64,000 bases of DNA, from NCBI GenBank assembly GCA_036852015.1, contig JAANDG010000392.1:62001-126000 (forward strand), written 5' to 3'. The notes beneath the pieces are model-generated. The model was not told the DNA's origin, made no database searches, and saw only the letters and a program-made list of their open reading frames with translations. Origin of the DNA: Pelodera strongyloides. Lineage: Eukaryota > Nematoda > Chromadorea > Rhabditida > Rhabditidae. Position numbers and translations under genes: made by a program. How positions within the stretch are numbered: position 1 is the first letter of the stretch; each line of letters starts with the position of its first letter. Positions 36,386 through 48,100 of this stretch are shown here, in pieces.

Positions 36386-36754
36386 CTACCAAAAGGTTTT
36401 CGTGGACTTTAATTGTTCCCCTGGATTTAGCTCCCATGAGATTTACAACAAAAGCTAGAGCCCCATACGCTTACGTAGAAAAAAATCGGACATTGTTTCG
36501 CCAGGCCGCGGCCCTCTATTAAAAAAGCTGCAACAGTCAAAGTAGCCGTATACTTACTTTTCAATTGATTTTCTACCTTTTGTTCATTTTTCATTTGTGC
36601 AGATTTGTTTTACATACGACATATTCATCTTTTTTTTCTGTAAAATCAAAAATACAGGTAGAAGCTGCATAACTTCAAGCAAATTGTCGGCATAAATATA
36701 AAATTCAGACTTGCTTTTTTTCTTGGGCTTGTCTTGTTGGGAGTTACGTCCCAT
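36386..36754 (-). pseudogene. Short three-exon minus-strand gene with in-frame TGA (weakly HMG-box-like)
   Basis: Exons 36754-36558, 36527-36475 and 36420-36386 join with matching phases: AA then C, and C then GG. Donors are GTAAGT and GTAAGC; acceptors are TTGCAG and ATCCAG. The product begins MGRNSQQDKPKKKSKSEFYI and continues YADNLLEVMQLLP and MSYVKQICTNEK. A TGA at 36586-36584 interrupts the frame, which then continues TKGRKSIENFFNRG and ends REQLKSTKTFW before TAG. A basic Lys-rich start, then an aromatic/helical stretch, then a helix before the TGA is faintly like the first part of an HMG box, where a Trp (TGG) would be common at that place. Either this is a recently broken gene, a sequence error, or the frame continuity is chance. 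It is divergent from the sperm-protein gene, 175 bases away. Confidence 0.35.
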
Positions 36755-36929
36755 TTTATTGATGGGACTTCCTTCAATCACTTATACCCCAATGATCCAG
36801 TTTCAGACTCGGTTGGGCACAAAGTTGCCAAAGTCCTTGTCATCTTCAAATGGTGCCTATGCTTCATAATTATCCTAATTACCCTCTTTCAGACTCGGTT
36901 GGACGCCAAGTTGTAACTGTCCCTGTCAC

Positions 36930-38026
36930 ATGGCTGCAGCTTCTGTGGCTGTTTTTCCAAAAATTGCCAATTTTCCGCTTTCCGGGGGAACGAGTCAACA
37001 TATGATCACGAATCAGAGCAAGAGTCAGTTTGTGAATCATCAACTTAACTTGATTTATTTAATTACGAAAATTCCACCTCAACCAGGCGCAGGCATACGA
37101 TGTTTTTCGGATGAACCTTTACCTTCACTCTTTATGCTCATTTTCAATTGCAGACCGCGTTGCTGTGAAGGTGAAATGTAGTGATAATATGCTGTACAAA
37201 GTGAGCCCAGTCTACTGTTTCCTGGACCCTGGATATACACAACAATTAGATGTGAGTCGTATGCGTATTAGGCTTAGGCTTAGACTTAGGCTTAGGCTTA
37301 GGCTTAGGCTTAGGCTTAGGCTTAGGATTGGGCTTAGGCTTAGGCTTAGGCTTTTGGAGAAAAGGTGGAACGAAGGTTGCTCTCATTTTTTTCACGCATT
37401 TCGATGCAGGTTCCATGGAAAACTTCCTTTTAATACGCGATGTGAATCTTTTGAAAACATTATGTCAACGGATACATTATAATACTTGGTTGTTGCTTCT
37501 TTTTAACTCAGGGAATGCAATGCGTGTAGATCATTGTGTCAAGTAGCTTTAGCATAATTATGAAACTACGCGCGATTTTGGGCAAAGATGGTATTTTCCA
37601 GCGAGTGCGGTATGTGCGTAAGCATGTTTGTTAGCACACCGCGGCGCAAATACGTGTTCGCGTTACAGGTGCGCGGTGATTGTGCGATTTTCACATTACA
37701 ACTGTAGATCATTTTAGATCGCTCGAGGTGACGGGATGAAGAAGCGAGACAAATTAGTGTTGATGTGCCTGGAGACGACAGCCGCTGCTGAGGACCCAAA
37801 GGTAAGATTAGAGGTTACTTGGTGTTCTACTCTGCTCAACCCGGGGAACATGTCCGAGGTCCTTCACTAGGTAGGCTTGAGGATGAATCGATAAATGGTA
37901 GTGGTTTCAGCAGTTTCATTGCGTAAGGAGATGTGATGTAAGAGGTATACATTTCAGATTGTGTTCGATGTCAGTGCTGCCCGACCGGTGAATATTGCTG
38001 TGCCATTGAATGTAAACGACGATTAG
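36930..38026 (+). CDS. MSP-domain sperm-specific family protein (SSP-like), 114 aa, four exons
   Basis: Exons are 36930-37023, 37154-37251, 37717-37800 and 37958-38026. All junction phases agree, and the stop is TAG. The single MSP domain fills the protein. Recognisable pieces in order are NFPLSGGTSQHMITNQS, RVAVKVKCSDNMLYKVSPV, FLDPG, DIARGDGMKKRDKLVLM and ARPVNIAVPLNV. They match the MSP fold strands, including the K-V-K-x-S-x-N-x-x-Y-x-V-x-P core and the K-x-D-K-L-V strand. Length and the N-terminal SxxHxxxN pattern fit the small nematode SSP/class-P sperm proteins better than the 127-residue MSPs. Such proteins are made in developing sperm and are thought to act in the MSP cytoskeleton or signalling; that role is from the family, not from this sequence. 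There is no signal peptide. Intron 2 carries 14 telomere-type repeats. Confidence 0.88.
37268..37351 (+). repeat. Interstitial telomere-type tract, (TTAGGC)14
   Basis: Fourteen uninterrupted six-base units. Eleven are perfect TTAGGC, and three carry one change each (TTAGAC, TTAGGA, TTGGGC). TTAGGC is the usual nematode telomere repeat. The tract starts 16 bases after the donor of intron 2 of the MSP-domain gene. Confidence 0.95.
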
Positions 38027-38782
38027 ACAGTTTTTTTCTACAAGATTATTTCTGTTTGTTAAATATTTTCATCTTTTTCAGCACTATTAACATAATTAGA
38101 CAAAGCCGATTCTATTAGACCAGCGGCACGAACACGCAGGGAGCCCTCCCTGCCTGGCCTCCCCAGAAAACTAAAGAGTGCGTAGAGAGTGCGAGAGCAG
38201 AAGAGCTTCAGAGCGCTGTGAACCTAGGCTCCCTTCGTGTTGGGGAATATGGCCTCTAATCTTTTAGTAGCGAACGCTGCGATTTGTTAGCCATGTTTCT
38301 ACGTAAATAATTCTTAACAGTGCAATTGTATTTTGTACAAGATCTAATAATTTCCTTGTTGCCTATGAAGTCCCCTCATTACCTACTTATTTGCATAGCA
38401 CGTGTGATATACATTTTCATTTCACTAATTGTGAGGAAGCTCGACTTCTGAGGCGCGAAGTCGAACCGCACACACTAGTGATATGGCGCCATTAATGCGC
38501 CTGTGGTGTGCGAGGAAAATTTCGAACGCCAATAATGCGCCTGTGGTGTGCTTCTGGTCCCGAACGCACTCATCTTTATGGACGCTCACTCGATTCTTAA
38601 CCCAACTCCATTTTTTATTTTCTCGTACGGTAGAATTTGAGATGTGTATAAGCTAAGAAAATGCCTCATATTTGCTCTAATATAATTTAAAAATATAAAT
38701 GGTAATTAAACGATTCACATAACATTAATGTAGAAATGTGAAGCGCAAGTTGTAATTTGTAATCGATTGTCCATTTTTTTTA

Positions 38783-38965
38783 TTAACGCGAAATACCGGC
38801 CGGGTTTTGAAACGCATCCCAAGTGCTTGCATTTCTATGCATTTATGCAGCGTGGGGTCTAATTGGGGTCTAGTTTTTCTTCTAATTTTTGCTCATTTGC
38901 AAATGCTGCGTAAGAAAGCAGGTGTACGCAATGCGTTTCAAAAACCTGCCGGTATTTCGCTTTAA
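38783..38965. mobile_element. TTAA foldback element, AGCGAAATACCGGCC family
   Basis: TTAA at both ends; ends CGCGAAATACCGGCCGGG and CCTGCCGGTATTTCGCT. Confidence 0.83.
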
Positions 38966-39532
38966 TGGAAAATTTTTGTTTCTTGCATTTTATTGTTTTG
39001 AAATCGATACCGTTACATTCTTCAGAATTTTACTTCGGTTTTATTTCATGTTTTTTTGTGCGTTCTGTTCAGTTTATTTTCAACGAATTTTCGAATTTCT
39101 AGCGTTGAATTCGTATAAGAGAACCGCGTTTTGAAATACTTTGTCGTGTTTTTTATTTCGCAATTCAACGGCGAACCTTGATTTACTGCAAGCAATTACA
39201 CAGGAAAACGGAATATTTTCCCAGGCCAACGAAGAAACCATTTGGCGACCGGTCGCTGGCCATTTCAGGACTATGTCACGTGGTATATCTTTTTTATATC
39301 CATATTCGATGCAGCAAGGAATGAAACATTTAGGCCACTGAAATAATAGGGCACTGGCTGATTGATTTCTTAGTGACCATATAAGCAGATATGCCTGTAG
39401 AGCAACATAAATAGATAAGATGCAGCTTTTTAGCCAATATACAGTACCATACATCCAAACATATCGTAACCATATCGTCAAACCATACCATAAACCACAC
39501 ACCGTAACGTAAGCAGGACATAACACGTCATG

Positions 39533-39630
39533 GGGTTTGCAAGTATCCCAAAAATTGTCGTGATTCTGCCATGCACGAAATTTGCTCCCAAGATACGGTA
39601 CATATTCAGCATACTTGCACACCCCATTAA
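39533..39630. repeat. Foldback with GGGGTTTGCAAGTAT ends
   Basis: Inverted ends CATGGGGTTTGCAAGTAT and CTTGCACACCCCAT. A larger copy lies at 60927-61192, and a decayed end lies near 9980-10000. Confidence 0.6.
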
Positions 39631-40528
39631 AACCATAAATATTCCTTGTTTTCTCAATAACACAAAACCCACATCATATTAGCAGGTTACCAACAACGAC
39701 CGACTAGCTACGATTGCTCTGAATTACCTTTAAAAGTTTATTGAAACACCAGACAGCTACGCCGCCTGATTCGTCTTTCCATACTAATGAAACGTCTGAA
39801 ACGTAGATGAAAATCTTGCGAATGCAGACAATCACAAACAAGGTCTTTTGCGCTCCACCCCTTTTATAAGCCGATGGAACAATTTATTTTAATGACTTCC
39901 GTAACGTGAGTCCTAGCGCACGCTACAGTTACATTAATATTTCATTTACCGTTAATAAAGGATTTTCTGGTAGCCATTTGCAACGATGACAAAACAGCTG
40001 AACTAATGTATGCAAAATAAGAAAACTGATAACACGCCTTGCTATGTTGAATTGTAGGAGCTTGTTTAGCTCTACTTAAAATATATTTGTGTGTATGTCA
40101 ATCGGCTGAATTCTGATTCCATCAATCAGAGAATAGCCCGTCATCCCACTAAAGATAAAGAATACCGGATTATAACAACCGAATCCGCAGAACGGTGAAC
40201 AGGAGTCCCATTACTTCCGGAAGCCGGACGTACTGACTAACGTTCAGGCGATAAATTTGCTCGGTAAGCATCCACAAGTTTAACACAGCTACCAACGTTT
40301 GCCTTTGGTGGGGTGAGACTGGTGAGAGGGTTCCGGGCCGGGATCGACCGGCGGTGTGGTGAACAAGGACCGGCGGTGTGAACAAGGCAGCGATTCACAA
40401 CAATCGTATAAATTGCATTCATAAAAATGGATGTATTTGAAAAAAATGCTTGAGTTTTTTTTGAGTACTTGTGGCGAATTTAAAGTGACCGCGACCGACG
40501 AAATTGGGCAACCCTTTTCTCTCTAGAT

Positions 40529-40823
40529 GACATGTTGAATTTCTAATTGATTAAAAAACAAGTGCACACAACCTGCAAACACGAAAAGCTTCCAAAGAGT
40601 TTTATACACGATAAATAAACAAAGATACTATCACGGAGTAAAAAATGGCGCAAAATGGCAAAAGCTGTGTGCGTGTGTGTGCGCGAGTTTGTGCATTTGT
40701 GTATGTGTGTGCGACATGGTTTTCGTAATAAAAGTTGAATTCGAAATCATCAATAAATGCAGTAGTCACAAAAAATGCGGGTTGTGTGCACTTGTTTTCT
40801 AATCAATTAGCAATTCAACATGT
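40529..40823. repeat. Inverted repeat pair with a CA/GT-rich loop
   Basis: Arm 40529-40573 (CATGTTGAATTTCTAATTG) is complementary to 40780-40823, with GTGTGTGCG-rich sequence between them. It is likely another foldback element; its termini were not defined. Confidence 0.6.
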
Positions 40824-41280
40824 AAGTAAAAATGTCCACGGCGACTATATATTATGGTTATTTTATTGAACTGCCGGGTAGTTGACACAAACTACAATGT
40901 TGAATTTATGCAAATTAGTCCCTTCGAGACTGTGCTTGTCACAAACTATTGTTACGATAGACGCAGTTTGCAATATAAATACAGAAAATATTCGAGAACT
41001 ACAATTGAGCAGAAGCTCTTTTTCTTTTCGTTGTTTTAGGGTTTGGTAGTACTTGAGCTTTCAACGGCTGTTCTAACCATAAGCATTATGTTTTATGAAT
41101 AATTGTTTTGTGATAATATTGCATGTGCCAATAGAGCCTACATTCACAGCCGATTTTCTCTACGCATGTTTAGATTTTGTATACGGCGTGCGTTAGTTCA
41201 GACATGTATACGGCGTGTCCATGAAGCTCAACTAATATATAAGCACCTTCAGAACTTAAGTGCTAAATTTCATTTTAGAC

Positions 41281-41566
41281 AGTCAACCCTGAATTTCGAT
41301 TTTATGGTATCTATCGAACCGCTTTCAAATACTGGTTAAAAGCAAAAGTAAATGTCGCAGAAAGTGAGATAAAAATAATATTATGTTTAGATTAGAATTA
41401 GTTTCTTCTTCATTTTGCACATAATCAGTGCTATAATCATGAAGTTGAACACCTCACAACTTTTTTTCTACCTGAGTCCGACACCTAATTTTGCTTTTAT
41501 TTTACTATTCGTCTAAAACTGGTTCGATTGATACCATCAAATCGAAAATCGGGGTTGAATGTTTAA
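41281..41566. repeat. Inverted repeat pair
   Basis: Arm near 41281-41325 (CGATTTTATGGTATCTATCG) pairs with 41518-41566 (CGATTGATACCATCAAATCG). Wider weak complementarity suggests a decayed element of about 500 bases. Confidence 0.5.
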
Positions 41567-42134
41567 ACCGAAATTATTCCGTACTTATTGTTAGTGTCTG
41601 GCAACTAATTGGCTTTGTATACGTGTATTTGCAGAACGGGGACAAATTGTGTCAACCCAGCACAACTTGTGTCAAAAAGAAGTACATGTATATTAGTATG
41701 CAAAGCTTCGAACCGAAAAAATCGCTTCGTTTTTTTGCATAATCCTAATAGTGTTACTACATGGTTGTCAAACTTGTTCACAATGATAGCAATGCAACTG
41801 ATCACCCACACTCCTCTTTTGAATAAAATTGATATTATGTTTTTCAAAAAAAATTTCAATTGTTTTTGGTCATTTTTTATTGACAACCTCTGCCTCAATA
41901 TATGTTATGGATTTTTTTTTTCATTGAAGGCTGCGCGCTTTGCTAAATACGCGACGATAACGCTATTTATGTGTAAATGAAAGAATGCGTGAATGCGGCG
42001 GTAACCAATTCTTTCTTTCATTTCTGATTGGACATCTTATGTAATTATTCGAGTATGTATATAGTATATTCACGTTTCGCAAAATAAGGTTTTTTCGTGT
42101 GCACTAGAACAAACTTCGAGCTGCTCCAGGCAAG

Positions 42135-45100
42135 ATGGTAGAAAGCTATGCAAACGAAGGGGGTGCTACAAATGGTGTCAATGGTTCCAAGAAAATTCCC
42201 TCTATGGTACACCACAAAGCAGGATTCCGCGACTTCGTAGGTTATCTTATTTAAAAGAGCTGATCTAAGCTACGCAGCTAACACAGAAATGTTGGTAATA
42301 CATAACATAGTACTTATTAAAGGGATAGGTTCATCTCAAATCACCCCTCTTTTTATTGTTTTTATTAATAATAGCATAAATATCATTCACAATGAGAATT
42401 AAATCAATCACAGAACTACACGCCTCATTGAAGAAGCTTCCTTTATTGGAAACTGGGCGATCGGAAGCTAAAAGCTAAACGCAAAAACTTATACGGTACA
42501 CAGACCGTGCGGGCCAATGGCAATTAGCCAAGTTACAAACTACACTCGGCAGGTCATTATTTCCCATGGTAGTATGATTTACTCGCACTTGGCCGAGTGT
42601 AGTTTGTAACTTGGCTAATTGCCAATAGCCCGCGCGATCTGTGCACGGTATTAGTTTTTGCTTTTAGATTTTGGCTTCCGATCACCTAGTTTCCAATAAA
42701 GGAAGCTTCTTCTGCGAGGCGTATAGTTCTGTGATTGGTTTAATTCTCATTGTGAATTATATTTGTGCTATTATTAATAAAAACAATAAAAAGAGAGGTG
42801 ATTTGAGATGAACCTATCCCTTTAAGTTTCGCTATATGTCGCTTCTGGACTACTTCACGCTCCTTGCAACGGTGGTATTCTCAATTCTTCAAGGAGCTGC
42901 CATGCCGCTGACTTCCAAGATTTTTAGAGGTGGAGTTTGTTTCCGTGTGTACTTGAGATTATCTGAATAATTTCTTTCGTGTGTTTCTTTTGGCATCCTT
43001 CGGGAAATTACACACATATTGTTTGGCATTGGAGCGACTATCCTCATTAACACAGTTCACATTCTTGGACATCTTGCTTAACCAACATTTAATATCAGGT
43101 ATAACGGACACCCTGATCGCTGCACAAAAAGAATGGGAACGCGGCTGGATTGACATGGAGTGGTTCACTTCGACACTTGGCTACTACTGCTTGATGTATT
43201 TGGCCCTTGGTCTCTTTCTTCTTTTTGCCGGATTTTCGGCGGTAAGACAACCTTCATGCGATGTGAGATTATGATAAATCAATAAAAAATAAAAAAAACC
43301 AACTGCCACAGCGGGACGGCGCCGCTGGTGCGCGAAAGTTGTACAATGCCAGCAGACGCACCTGCGGGCTATGTGTTGTAAAGTGCGCCACAATTGTTCA
43401 AGCAGGATTTGCACACCATGGGCATGGCGCACACACTGGGCACCCTCTTGACTGGCGCGCGGCCCCGCTCTTGAGGACCATCTTTTTGACGCGGAGTTTT
43501 ATCAGTGCAGGAACTGAGAGGTGGCCGCTACTGAAAGAATTACGGCGGCTCCTGAAGCTAAGTGGAGGGAGTTCTAAAAATCTAAAAACGAACGATTTTT
43601 AGTTGATAGTGTTCAGATGTCCTGCGCGTACATCTGCATCGAGAGGCAATTGCACACAATAAGGAAAAAATACTTCCGGGTGAGCCTACCTCTTCAAACT
43701 TTTTTTTCACAATATATACTCATCTGCGTCCTGGTTCTTATTTTTTGTTAGTTTACTGGTTTTCCTGGGCTTCGTGTGTTCACACTATAAGAAAAAGTCA
43801 CTCCAAATTCATCATTTTTATTAATCAATATACATACAACAAGCAATCAATAATTGAGATCAAATCGATAAAGAAGCAATTGGGTGGCATAAAGAATCGT
43901 AACATGGATATAAATAATGTACAACAATGTAGGGTCGTCGTCATACGTAATTGACTAATAGTACTATATTGACTTATATTATACAGCGTTCGTTATTCTG
44001 TATTTTCCTGTACTTGTGGTCACTAGATATTCTCCTGGGCTTCGTGTGTTCACACTATAAGAAAAAGTCACTCCAAATTCATCATTTTTATTAATCAATA
44101 TACATACAACAAGCAATCAATAATTGAGATCAAATCGATAAAGAAGCAATTGGGTGGCATAAAGAATCGTAACATGGATATCAATAATGTACAACAATGT
44201 AGGGTCGTCGTCATACGTAATTGACTAATAGTACTATATTGACTTATATTATACAGCGTTCGTTATTCTGTATTTTCCTGTACTTGTGGTCACTAGATAT
44301 TCTCCTGGGCTTCGTGTGTTCACACTATAAGAAAAAGTCACTCCAAATTCATCATTTTTATTAATCAATATACATACAACAAGCAATCAATAATTGAGAT
44401 CAAATCGATAAAGAAGCAATTGGGTGGCATAAAGAATCGTAACATGGATATCAATAATGTACAACAATGTAGGGTCGTCGTCATACGTAATTGACTAATA
44501 GTACTATATTGACTTATATTATACAGCGTTCGTTATTCTGTATTTTCCTGTACTTGTGGTCACTAGATATTCTCCTGGGCTTCGTGTGTTCACACTATAA
44601 GAAAAAGTCACTCCAAATTCATCATTTTTATTAATCAATATACAGACAACAAGCAATCAATAATTGAGATCAAGTCGATAAAGAAGCAATTGGGTGGCAT
44701 AAAGAATCATAACATGGATACAAATAATGTACACCAATAATGTAGGGTCGCCTGAAAAGAATCAATCCCCACGGGTGCTACGTTATATGTTTTACGAAAA
44801 AGGACGTCAACAAGATTTGTTTGAAAACGATAAACTTTCAGGCAATGCTGAGACAGGAAATGGAATACTACGACAATCATAGCACGGGAGAGCTGACCGA
44901 CAAGATGACAGTGTACGTGTATACTGTATTATAATTACATCCTAATTTAGGATACTATCAGTTTTAAGTGTGTTCATTGTTCCTGCATTTTAAACTTTGA
45001 AAGTCGCCTCAGGCGGTCATAGCCGTCTTGTATAATAATAAGTGAACAAACGAATGTATAGGCAAGTTATTGAAAGCAAGAGTGATATGAGAGATATAGA

Positions 45101-48100
45101 AAGATAAGTAAAAGGTCATGTATTTATTGCATGACACCCCGTTTTGACCCTTAATCGTATACGTGGATTTTGCGTGGGCAGGGCCTCATCAGTACGGTGA
45201 CCTCAGGCTTGAGTAAAGGTTAATATGGGAAGTGGAAAGTGTTGTATGCTTGACAATATATGATCAAAGGAGAATTGTGGAAACAAAAAAGAAGTGAGAG
45301 AGAATGCATATAATTATAATATAAGGTGATATAATATATTATTATTGTTATTATTTTATTCCAATTTAATAATGAAAAGGTAATGAAGAAACTAACTTGA
45401 GTATAACATCGGAATACGTGAAAGGAAGAAAAAAGGGAGAAAACTGTATAAGACACTTACCTTAGAATATGTAGGTACGCAGATAATACTATGTTAGGTA
45501 ATATACGAATATTAAATATTAGCCTTGGAGTTGAATGGTTTCTGTGGCCTCGTACCTAGTCTATGTTTAGCAGTGTAGTGTATGACCTACGCGACGCTTA
45601 GTGATAGCGAATGCGTAATGCACAAGTGATATGTACTTTGTAGTCCATAGGAGATACACATGGTAAATTTCCAACTTATTGAGAAACTGTTAATATAGGT
45701 TTGTTAAGATATAGAACCCAAGTTATTGAATTAAACCAAGCAATTATGGTTCCTCATAAAGTGGTCCGACCACTACTCGTTCTCACCATCCCATCACACG
45801 AGTGGACAGTAGTCAACAAATAATTTAATAATGAACATCTCTGTCTTCCATCTTTCCAGAAGCATGGAAAAGATAAAGAGCGCTGGTGACAAATTCGTCT
45901 TTATCGTTTACTCACTTGCCTGCACTTTGAGCGGACTGGCAAACGCGTTTGTAATGTGGTTGGTTTGTTAGCTAATGTCTTCTACTTATCACATTGTTGA
46001 ATTTTATGTTATTTTAGCTAAAAATCACAAAACTTTATAGAGCAACAATAAATATGTAACTGTCTTCAATTGTTGCAGCTGGCAAATGTCGCTGGTCATG
46101 CTTGTCATCGCCCCATTTTTGGTCATCAGTATGTACTTTTCTGGAAAGGTAAATAATTTAAATGCTAATTATAGTTAAAGTCAGATGGTCGCCTACGATC
46201 TAAGGCTTTACCCAGGACACTGTATGAAGATACTTTGGATGGAACCCTTACAAAAGCTTCCCAGTTGTTATGATTTCCATGCTAAATATAAATTTTGTTG
46301 TACTGCATTACAGAAAACACTCCATTTCAGTTCCTAGCACGAGCAGCAAATAAAGAAGCGGATGCAAGGAAAAAGGCTGCTGGAATTGCTCACGAGGTTC
46401 TAAGTGGAATCAAGACTGTTCTGGCTTTTAATGCCCAACCATTTGAAATGAAGAGGTGCGTGGTGTTGCAGAAGAATGAAACATGTTCGAAAGTACGGTA
46501 TTTCGGAATTTTTTCGTTAAAACTGCATTTCATAACAAAAAACTCGCAGTCGCCCGCAAACCGGTCCACCAGCTACCGTAGTCAGGTCAGAAACGTCAAA
46601 ATAATTTTTACGGTTCTGTTTCATTTTATATCCGTCCGTTTTCCTCTTTTCTCGCCAAAATGAATGCTGATCATTCCAACGACCAACAAAGGTTTCGAAT
46701 GCTACGATAGACAACGCAAACATTTTTTCTCATTACGGTACGTGGTGGAACGGTTTGTTGGGGCACAACTCTGAGAGTTCTTGGTATTATGGAATTTTTT
46801 GAAATTCCGGAGTTGCGGCGGAAGAAAATTGAAGAAAACTTTCTTCCGTAAGCAACACTTTAAAATAGAAAAAAACACTTTAAAACAAGAAAAAAACTTT
46901 AAAACATAAAATTCACACAGGTATTTCGCTGAAAACGAAAAGGCTTGCGTAATTAGCATCAGAACAGCTGTCATCAGTGCAATTTTCACCGCCACGCCAC
47001 TCTTTCTCATGTTTGGATGCATGGCCTTTGCATTTTGGTAAGTGTTTACAAGTGATTGAAAACTTGGTATGGCAACCCTTTATATCTAAAGTATTGCGAG
47101 TTATCACATCACTCTTTGATCGTAATTCATCGTAATTAGGTAATGCAAGATTCGTAATTGTTGTTAAATTGTTAAAGGTACGGTGCGTACCTCCTAAGTC
47201 TTGGAATCATCACCCCGGGAACAATATTCGGAGTTTTCTGGTCAGTTCTCATTGGAATCTTGGCCATCGGACAATGCGCACCACAGGTTTGTTTTCCTAT
47301 TTTTCCTAAACATTTTTCCTTATTTTGAAATCATATACCAAATAGTTTGCGAATAAAAGATAAAAAATAAATTAAATAACAACGTAATTGCACTCTATGA
47401 AATGGTGCTCACGAAAACGCCTAAGCCCATAGCCACCAGCTTCGGTAATAATTGAATCTGCCTTTGTTTGCAACTTTCTCAGTTCCAATCTTCATTTCAA
47501 ATAACGTAGGAAAACAACTTAATGATATTTTAGTTCGGTCCAGTTCTGGGGGCTCGAATGGCAATTGCGGATATATTCGAAGTGATTGACCGGGTAAATC
47601 TCAATATTTTTGGGGTCTTCTTCACAAAGAAGTAAGCGTCCCGGACGCATGTGTATTTTCCTCGTACTATTAATTCGTTAGTGGTTGAAAATCAAACAAA
47701 AAGAGCAAAGGAACATTTAATTTTCCGGTACTATGCTTTTTAAGGTACCGCTAATCGATTGCTCTAGCCCGGCAGGAATCAAGCTCGATCATGTGGAGGG
47801 GGAGATTGAATTCAAAAATGTTCACTTTGTATATCCCACTAGACCTGATACAACGGTTTTGAACGATGTCAGCTTCAAGGTTGGACTCAAGCCACTTACT
47901 GAGTTTGCGAGAGCGATCATCGTTCATCATTGCGCTTGTTGGAAATTGGCTAGTTTTGTACCGAAAAGATCAAACGAAAATACTTAACAGAAAATACTTA
48001 ACCGAAAATACTTAAAGCGAAATGCTAGCCTCTTTGGAAAATTTGCATATGATAATCAAATCTTATGTATCCTATGCTAATTTTGTACGATTGCCGTGGA

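Larger units (their letters stand above)
38027..42134. other. Spacer between the MSP-domain gene and the P-glycoprotein gene
   Basis: No supported gene. It contains a TGAGGCC foldback piece at 38123-38263, a repeated GCGCCTGTGGTGTGC word at 38490-38560, a TTAA foldback at 38783-38965, the GGTGACC repeat near 39230, a TTTGCAAGTAT foldback at 39533-39630, and long inverted repeats at 40529/40780 and 41281/41518. A minus-strand open stretch at 40240-40400 looks mildly coding, but no splice model could be built. Confidence 0.4.

Noticed and set aside
37111..37482. Frame encoding Arg-Leu repeats
   Set aside because: It is the TTAGGC tract read as codons, inside an intron of the MSP-domain gene.
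39080..39622. Minus-strand open frame of 180 codons, the longest in the window
   Set aside because: It runs across a GGGGTTTGCAAGTAT foldback, the GGTGACC repeat and spacer sequence. It has no splice signals or domain, and composition changes abruptly along it. It is a chance frame over repeats.
40237..40422. Minus-strand coding-like stretch near 40.3 kb
   Set aside because: A mildly coding-like frame exists (around KLVDAYRANLSPE), but no acceptor/donor pair gave a joinable exon and no neighbouring exon was found.
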